From assembly GCF_017104715.1 (NCBI RefSeq), contig NZ_JAAGPI010000002.1, forward strand, positions 372,001-436,000: a stretch of 64,000 nucleotides of DNA, in the 5' to 3' direction. Shown here in pieces: positions 59,556 through 64,000 of this stretch. The number at the start of each line of letters is the position of its first letter. The first letter of the stretch is position 1. The notes beneath the pieces were generated by a model. That model was not told the DNA's origin, did no database searches, and saw only the letters and a list, made by a program, of their open reading frames with translations. This stretch comes from Burkholderia sp. Ac-20365. GTDB lineage: Bacteria; Pseudomonadota; Gammaproteobacteria; Burkholderiales; Burkholderiaceae. A program made the position numbers and the translations under genes.

Positions 59556-60368
59556 TTAAGGCTGCCGCTGCGCGTAATACTTCGCGACGCCGTCGATTTC
59601 CTCCGGCGTCATGTTGCGCGCTACGTTACGCATCTGCTCGTTGATATCGTTGCGCCGCTCGCCATTCGCAAACGCGCGCAACTGCGCCGCCATATACACC
59701 GATGACTGTCCGCCCAGCCATGGCGCGGCGCCCTTGCGATCACGGTCGCCATGACAGGCCGCGCATGGCGCGATGTTGCGCATCGGCGAGCCTTCGTTGA
59801 CGAACTTGCGGATCGTCGCATCTTCGGTCGTCGCCTGTTCGACGGCGGCCGGACGCGGCAGCGTCGAGTAGTAGTTTGCGAGATCGTGCAGATCGCGGTC
59901 GTTCAGCCGCGCGATGATGGGCGGCATGATCGAGTTCACGCGCTGTCCGCTCTGATAGTCGCGCAACTGCTTGTAGACCACATCCGCGTATTGCCCTGCG
60001 AGCACGGGCGCCGTGACCTGAATCACGCTCTCGACGCCGTGACACATCGAGCAGTTCTGTGCGAGCGTCGCGCCGCGTCCAATCGATTCGGCGCTCGGAC
60101 GCGTGCGTCCCCATGGCGGCAGAGGCGGCAGCACGAGCACGTTGCTCGGCGCCGGGCCGGCGATGTTGTCGCTTTGCGTGAACCATGTCGACGGTGCGCC
60201 CGCGGCGCTGCATATCGTCGCCCAGAGTCCGCGCTGCGCGAAGTCGGGATGTTTCGACGGCAGCCAGACAAAGCCGATCAGCGCCGCCACGATGAAGGTC
60301 ACAATCACGCCGCCGACGCTCGACGTGAACCACCGGTTGCTGAGGCTGAAGACGCGTTCGTCGCTCAT
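59556..60368 (-). CDS. dihaem c-type cytochrome (c4-like)
   Basis: 270-residue membrane-anchored cytochrome. An N-terminal helix (SVGGVIVTFIVAALIGFVWL, about 14-33) holds it in the inner membrane; two haem-binding sites follow, CSMCH (about residue 106) and CAACH (about 203), with Met-rich distal regions (IMPPIIARL, QMRNVARNM). It ends the oxidase operon and overlaps subunit I by 4 bases (ATGA). It probably passes electrons from the bc1 or dehydrogenase side to the oxidase. The longer frame to 60833 is a shadow inside the oxidase gene. Confidence 0.9.
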   Translation of the reverse strand: MSDERVFSLSNRWFTSSVGGVIVTFIVAALIGFVWLPSKHPDFAQRGLWATICSAAGAPSTWFTQSDNIAGPAPSNVLVLPPLPPWGRTRPSAESIGRGATLAQNCSMCHGVESVIQVTAPVLAGQYADVVYKQLRDYQSGQRVNSIMPPIIARLNDRDLHDLANYYSTLPRPAAVEQATTEDATIRKFVNEGSPMRNIAPCAACHGDRDRKGAAPWLGGQSSVYMAAQLRAFANGERRNDINEQMRNVARNMTPEEIDGVAKYYAQRQP

Positions 60369-61990
60369 GACCGCGCTCCTACCGATACGGCTGGCACGGA
60401 CGTCTGCTGCAAGCCGAGCAGTTGCGCGATCGGCACGCTGTAGTTGACGACCGTCAGCCCGATCATCAGCGCGACCCACAGCCCGAAGCTGTTCAACGCA
60501 GCCGGCACGCGCTCGACGGGATGCACGGGCGCGCTGAAGCGGAACTGCTTCGGCTGCTCGATCGTGCCGAACTGCGCCTTCGCGAGAATGTAGAGAAACA
60601 GCAGGCCGGAGATCACGAGAATCAGCCCGCCGAAGGCCGATATGGCGACCCAAATCGCTTGCGGCGCGATCGCGGGGTTGCTGTAGTCGTAGTACGCCAT
60701 GCGTCGCGGCGCGCCCAGCAGGCCGACGTAATGCCACGGCAGCGTCACGACCATCATGCCGATGAACCACAGCCACAGCTGCCAGCGGATCAGACTCAGC
60801 GAGCCGATCGCGCGCCCCGTGAGTTGCGGCCACAGTTCATACGCGATCGCGAAGTACATGATGACGATCGCGCCGCCGAAGATCAGATGGAAGTGCCCCG
60901 TGACCCACTGCGTGTTGTGCACCGTTTCGTTGAGCTGATAGCTCATGTTGATGAGCCCGCCCGCGCCACCGAAGCCGAGCATGATGAACGAGAACGCGAT
61001 CACGAGCATCATCGGGTTGTCCCACGGCAGCGCCTTCAGCCAGCCGAACGCGCCTTTGCCGCCGCGCAGCCGCCCGGCAATTTCCACCGATGCGCAGATC
61101 GTGAACACGGTAAGCAGCGTTGGTACCGACACCATGCCCGTGAACACCGCGTGCACGAACTTGAAGCCCGCGCCGACCTGCGGATCGGCGAACAGATGGT
61201 GAATGCCGATTGGCATCGCGAACACGAGGAACAGGATGAACGACACGCGCGCCATCGAATCGCTATACAGCCTGCCGCCGATCGCGCGCGGCACCAGCGT
61301 GTAGTACGCGATATACGACGGCACCAGCCAGAAATAGACGATCGCGTGCAGTGTCCATGAGAACAGCACGCGCGCGAGGCCGGCGTCGATCGTGTCTTTC
61401 AGACCGAGCGCGACGGGCAGAATCTGGAACAGGATCTCGAGCGCCGCGCCCACGGCCGTCCATGCCCACAGATACGCGCCTGCCACGTTCGCATACATCG
61501 CGAGCGGCACGGGCTTGCCGGGATTCGCGCGTTTCCAGACGTGCAGATTGATGCCCATCAGCGCGACCCAGATCCACGAGCCGACCACCACCAGCACCAC
61601 GCCGAGGTAATAGAACGGGCTGCCGATCATCGGCGGATAGAAGGTGAAGAGCACGGACGCCTGGCCCGCCGCGACGGGCACCATCGCCATGATTGCGCCG
61701 ATCACGAGCAGGATGAACGCGCCCCACGCCCACTTCAGACCGACCAGCGCCTGTTGCAGCGCCAGTTCGACGATCGCGTAGCCGAAGCCCATCGCCACCA
61801 GCGTCGGCAGCACGTAGGCCATCACGGTGCCGTGCGCCGTCACCGAGCGGTAGTACAGCTCCGGTTCGCCGATCCACGGATGCAGCGGACTGCGCACGAG
61901 CATCTGCCATGCGCCCAGCAGCAGCGCGATTCCGAACGCGATGAACGCGAGCCAGAAATGCGCGAGAACGAGTCGCTTAGCGTGAAACAC
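60365..61990 (-). CDS. ba3-type haem-copper oxidase subunit I
   Basis: 541-residue B-family terminal oxidase subunit that reduces oxygen and pumps protons. Haem ligand His lies in SVTAHGTVMAYVLPTLVAMG; the Cu-B His and crosslinked Tyr lie in SWTLHAIVYFWLVPSYIAYY; the His pair is GIHHLFADPQVGAGFKFVHA, and two haem ligands lie in WVTGHFHLIFGG. The HxxxY arrangement with a Y-W-F run is typical of ba3/cbb3-like B-type enzymes, not the A-family. GTG 61990 is chosen because GGAGG stands 7 nt before it; ATG 62032 in the same frame would overlap subunit II by 56 bases. Confidence 0.9.
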   Translation of the reverse strand: MFHAKRLVLAHFWLAFIAFGIALLLGAWQMLVRSPLHPWIGEPELYYRSVTAHGTVMAYVLPTLVAMGFGYAIVELALQQALVGLKWAWGAFILLVIGAIMAMVPVAAGQASVLFTFYPPMIGSPFYYLGVVLVVVGSWIWVALMGINLHVWKRANPGKPVPLAMYANVAGAYLWAWTAVGAALEILFQILPVALGLKDTIDAGLARVLFSWTLHAIVYFWLVPSYIAYYTLVPRAIGGRLYSDSMARVSFILFLVFAMPIGIHHLFADPQVGAGFKFVHAVFTGMVSVPTLLTVFTICASVEIAGRLRGGKGAFGWLKALPWDNPMMLVIAFSFIMLGFGGAGGLINMSYQLNETVHNTQWVTGHFHLIFGGAIVIMYFAIAYELWPQLTGRAIGSLSLIRWQLWLWFIGMMVVTLPWHYVGLLGAPRRMAYYDYSNPAIAPQAIWVAISAFGGLILVISGLLFLYILAKAQFGTIEQPKQFRFSAPVHPVERVPAALNSFGLWVALMIGLTVVNYSVPIAQLLGLQQTSVPAVSVGARS

Positions 61991-62549
61991 AGCTGAGCCT
62001 CCGTTGTTGTTTTGCCTGTTCGAAGAAGGCATCTCTGTCGATGACCTTCACGTGCGCCCACATCGTCTGATGGCCGAAGCCGCAGAACTCGTGGCAGGGC
62101 ATCAGGTGATCGGCGGGTTTGTCGAAGGAGGACGAAAACGTTGCGACATAGCCGGGCACGACCATCGTGTTGATGTTCGTGTCCGTGACGAGCAGGCCAT
62201 GCACGACGTCGGCGCTCGTCGTGCGGAACGTGATGTCGGTGCCCGCGGGCACCAGCAGGCATTGCGGCGTGAACGAATACTGCTGCGCGATGAAACGCAC
62301 TACCACTTTGCCGTCGGGATCGACGCCCGTGCCCAGATTGCTTTCGACGAATTCACCCGACATCTGCAACCGCGACGGGTCGATGGTTTCGACGCGCGAC
62401 GGCGGCATCATCGCGTAATGAAGCCCCGAGTACACGACGACCACCAGCATGAACAGGACGATCGCGATGACGAAGTAAGCCCAGCGCTTTTCCGAGCGCT
62501 CGGCGATGTCGTGTCCGTTATCGGGCGAGTGAGAAGGTTGGGTCGACAT
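61977..62549 (-). CDS. ba3-type cytochrome c oxidase subunit II
   Basis: 190-residue membrane-anchored subunit. A single helix (WAYFVIAIVLFMLVVVVYSG, about 23-42) precedes a periplasmic cupredoxin domain with FIAQQYSFTPQCLLVPAGTD, DVVHGLLVTDTNINTMVVPG and the Cu-A site PCHEFCGFGHQTM (Cys-x3-Cys-x3-His-x2-Met), which takes electrons from cytochrome c. It lies 2 bases after a small membrane ORF and overlaps subunit I. Confidence 0.93.
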   Translation of the reverse strand: MSTQPSHSPDNGHDIAERSEKRWAYFVIAIVLFMLVVVVYSGLHYAMMPPSRVETIDPSRLQMSGEFVESNLGTGVDPDGKVVVRFIAQQYSFTPQCLLVPAGTDITFRTTSADVVHGLLVTDTNINTMVVPGYVATFSSSFDKPADHLMPCHEFCGFGHQTMWAHVKVIDRDAFFEQAKQQRRLSCVSR

Positions 62550-62551
62550 GA

Positions 62552-62734
62552 TCAGTGAATGGCGCCACGCGGCAGAAACACGAGAAAGTAGAAGCCGATC
62601 CAGATCGCCAGCACCACCACGGCCGCCACGCCCGCGACCGCGATCGCGCCGTGCGGACCTTGCGCGACGATGCGTTGGACTTCGTCGTCCGAAGCGTTGC
62701 CGGAATGGTCGCCGGAGTGAACGTTAGGGTCCAT
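62552..62734 (-). CDS. small single-helix protein of the oxidase operon (subunit IIa-like)
   Basis: 60-residue protein with a hydrophilic N-terminus rich in Asp/Ser/His and one C-terminal helix (AGVAAVVVLAIWIGFYFLVF). Its position directly before subunit II, size and topology resemble the small subunit (IIa/CbaD) of ba3 oxidases, but sequence similarity is weak to the eye. The stop lies 2 bases before the subunit II start, so it is very likely translated with it. Confidence 0.7.
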   Translation of the reverse strand: MDPNVHSGDHSGNASDDEVQRIVAQGPHGAIAVAGVAAVVVLAIWIGFYFLVFLPRGAIH

Positions 62735-62775
62735 CTGCCATATCTCCGAGGACAGGGTTATGCGAGTGTTCAGTG

Positions 62776-64000
62776 CTAATGCAGCGGCGCCTTGCGCAGT
62801 TCATTGACCTGCTTCGCCGTCACGGGCTTTCCGTGATTGCCCCACGCAGTGCGGATATACGTGACGACGGCGGCGAGATCGGTGTCGTTCAGTTCCTGCG
62901 CGAACGGCGGCATGCCATATGGTTCGGGATTGCGTCGCGTGCCGGGCGGAAAGCCGCCGTTGAGCACGATGCGGATCGGGTTGACGGCCGAATCCATTTC
63001 GATCGACTGGTTGTGCGCGAGCGGCGGATAGTGCTGCAGTTTGCCTTCGCCATGTTCGCCGTGACACATCGCGCATTTCGCCATGTAGATGCGCTGGCCG
63101 TTCTCGAACACGGCCGGCTTCACGGTCGCCGACGGACCCGTCTTGCGGCCGGGATCGTTGTCGGGCAGCGTCTTCAGATAGACGGCCATCGCCTTGACGT
63201 CGTCGTCGGTCATGTATTGCAGGCTGTGATACGTGACTTCGGCCATCGGGCCATACACGGCGCCGCGATCCGAGATACCCGCCTGCAGCAGGTCGACGAT
63301 GTCCTTGATGCTCCAGTCGCCCAGACCGCCGTCCTTGTCGGATGTGAGCGACGGCGCGTACCAGTTCTGCACGGGAATCAGACCGCCCGCGAACTGCTCG
63401 CTCTTCGACGAGCCGCCGAGCAGATTGATCTTCGTGTGACACATCGTGCAGTGACCGAGCCCGTCGACGAGATACGCGCCGCGATTCCATTCGACCGAGC
63501 GGCTCGGGTTCGGCTGGAACTCGCCTTCGCGGAAATACAGCGAACGCCAGCCGAGCAGCAGCTCGCGCTGATTGAACGGGAAGCGCAACTCGTGCTTGCG
63601 GTTCGGCAGATGCACGGGCTCGACAGACTTCAGATACGCGAAGATCGCGTCGGAGTCCTCACGCGTGACTTTCGTGTAATTCGCAATCGGCATGGCTGGG
63701 TAAATCAGCTTGCCGTCGGGGCTCTTGCCCGTGCGCATCATCTTGAAGAAGTCTTCGGCTGACCATTTGCCGATGCCGTAGTCGTTATCGGGGCTGATGT
63801 TCGGCGTGAAGAGCGTGCCGAACGGCGTCTCCATCGCAAGGCCGCCGCCGAATGTCTTGCCGCGCGGTGCGGTGTGGCACGCGACGCAGTCGCCCGCGCG
63901 CGCAAGGTACTCGCCGCGCCTGACGATCTCGGGACGCGTGTCGGGGCCGGCAGGTGCGGCTGTTTCGGCTGCGTGCGTATCGGCGATGAATGGCGAGTGC
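62776..64000 (-). CDS. triheme c-type cytochrome (5' end outside window)
   Basis: The frame is open to the end of the window, giving about 407 residues; the true start lies beyond. Three haem sites are visible: CVACH about 22 codons before the first in-frame ATG, CTMCH near the middle, and CAMCH near the C-terminus. The layout (FGTLFTPNISPDNDYGIGKW, MPIANYTKVTREDSDAIFAY, AYLVDGLGHCTMCH) matches the cytochrome subunit of membrane-bound gluconate/alcohol dehydrogenases. In that family it passes electrons from a flavin or PQQ dehydrogenase to quinone; here it is the gene before the oxidase subunits, so it may feed them. No dehydrogenase gene is visible in the window. Confidence 0.88.
   Translation of the reverse strand, partial: HSPFIADTHAAETAAPAGPDTRPEIVRRGEYLARAGDCVACHTAPRGKTFGGGLAMETPFGTLFTPNISPDNDYGIGKWSAEDFFKMMRTGKSPDGKLIYPAMPIANYTKVTREDSDAIFAYLKSVEPVHLPNRKHELRFPFNQRELLLGWRSLYFREGEFQPNPSRSVEWNRGAYLVDGLGHCTMCHTKINLLGGSSKSEQFAGGLIPVQNWYAPSLTSDKDGGLGDWSIKDIVDLLQAGISDRGAVYGPMAEVTYHSLQYMTDDDVKAMAVYLKTLPDNDPGRKTGPSATVKPAVFENGQRIYMAKCAMCHGEHGEGKLQHYPPLAHNQSIEMDSAVNPIRIVLNGGFPPGTRRNPEPYGMPPFAQELNDTDLAAVVTYIRTAWGNHGKPVTAKQVNELRKAPLH

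Noticed and set aside
60369..60833. Upstream extension of the dihaem cytochrome frame
   Set aside because: It runs inside the oxidase subunit I gene and is Arg/Asp-rich; the ATGA overlap at 60365-60368 sets the real start.

Overview
The window looks like a stretch of the main chromosome of a Burkholderiaceae betaproteobacterium, most likely Paraburkholderia or a close relative. This rests on recognised proteins and on gene order: the fused N-acetylglucosamine PTS enzyme followed by nagE; a cydP-cydA-cydB-cydX operon; prs, tRNA-Gln, ispE, lolB and a TPR gene; and the rapZ-hprK-ptsN-hpf-rpoN-lptBAC-kdsC-kdsD block. The DNA is GC-rich, apart from a lower-GC patch near 51-52 kb.

Layout. 1-5 kb: the end of an amino-sugar (GlcNAc) uptake and catabolism operon (SIS-domain protein, EIIA-HPr-EI fusion, EIICB transporter). 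5-8.4 kb: cytochrome bd oxidase operon on the minus strand. 8.5-9.6 kb: heat-shock sigma factor rpoH behind a perfect CIRCE operator. 9.8-15.7 kb: lipid A deacylase, NTF2-like protein, leuA, ybiB and a fumarylacetoacetase-family hydrolase/zeta-GST pair. 15.8-28.8 kb: housekeeping genes (ftsY, rsmD, coaD, ferredoxin, hisC, pth, rplY, prs, tRNA-Gln, ispE, lolB, TPR lipoprotein-system partner, mutM, mutY, a LON-domain protein). 28.9-39.8 kb: nitrogen-PTS and sigma-54 block, then LPS transport and Kdo synthesis genes, then a Kef-type antiporter. 39.9-50.9 kb: apt, a LysE exporter, a Nudix protein, purU, a PepSY membrane protein behind a Fur-like palindrome, an AI-2E-type permease, uvrA, an MFS transporter and ssb. 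54.9-64 kb: SDR/LysR pair, a DUF4239 membrane protein, a chemoreceptor behind a sigma-28-type promoter, and a ba3-type oxidase cluster with c-type cytochromes.

The accessory part is 50.97-54.84 kb, between the terminators after ssb and before the SDR gene. It holds mostly broken genes: a helicase-like ATPase cut after 133 codons with a small partner, a frameshifted and 5'-truncated tyrosine recombinase carrying a Cys/His-rich motif, a short solute-binding-protein gene, an L,D-transpeptidase that looks intact, and the 3' end of a membrane-protein gene. It reads as the scar of an integrated element that has largely decayed.

No complete new multi-gene system is visible. The observations most worth checking are the decayed island, the rpoH CIRCE site, the degenerate second EIIB domain of NagE, the Fur-like and sigma-28 sites, and the 13-bp perfect inverted repeat between ispE and tRNA-Gln. 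Phosphotransfer is a recurring theme: the sugar PTS (nagF/nagE) and the regulatory PTS (hprK, ptsN, rapZ) lie within about 30 kb of each other.
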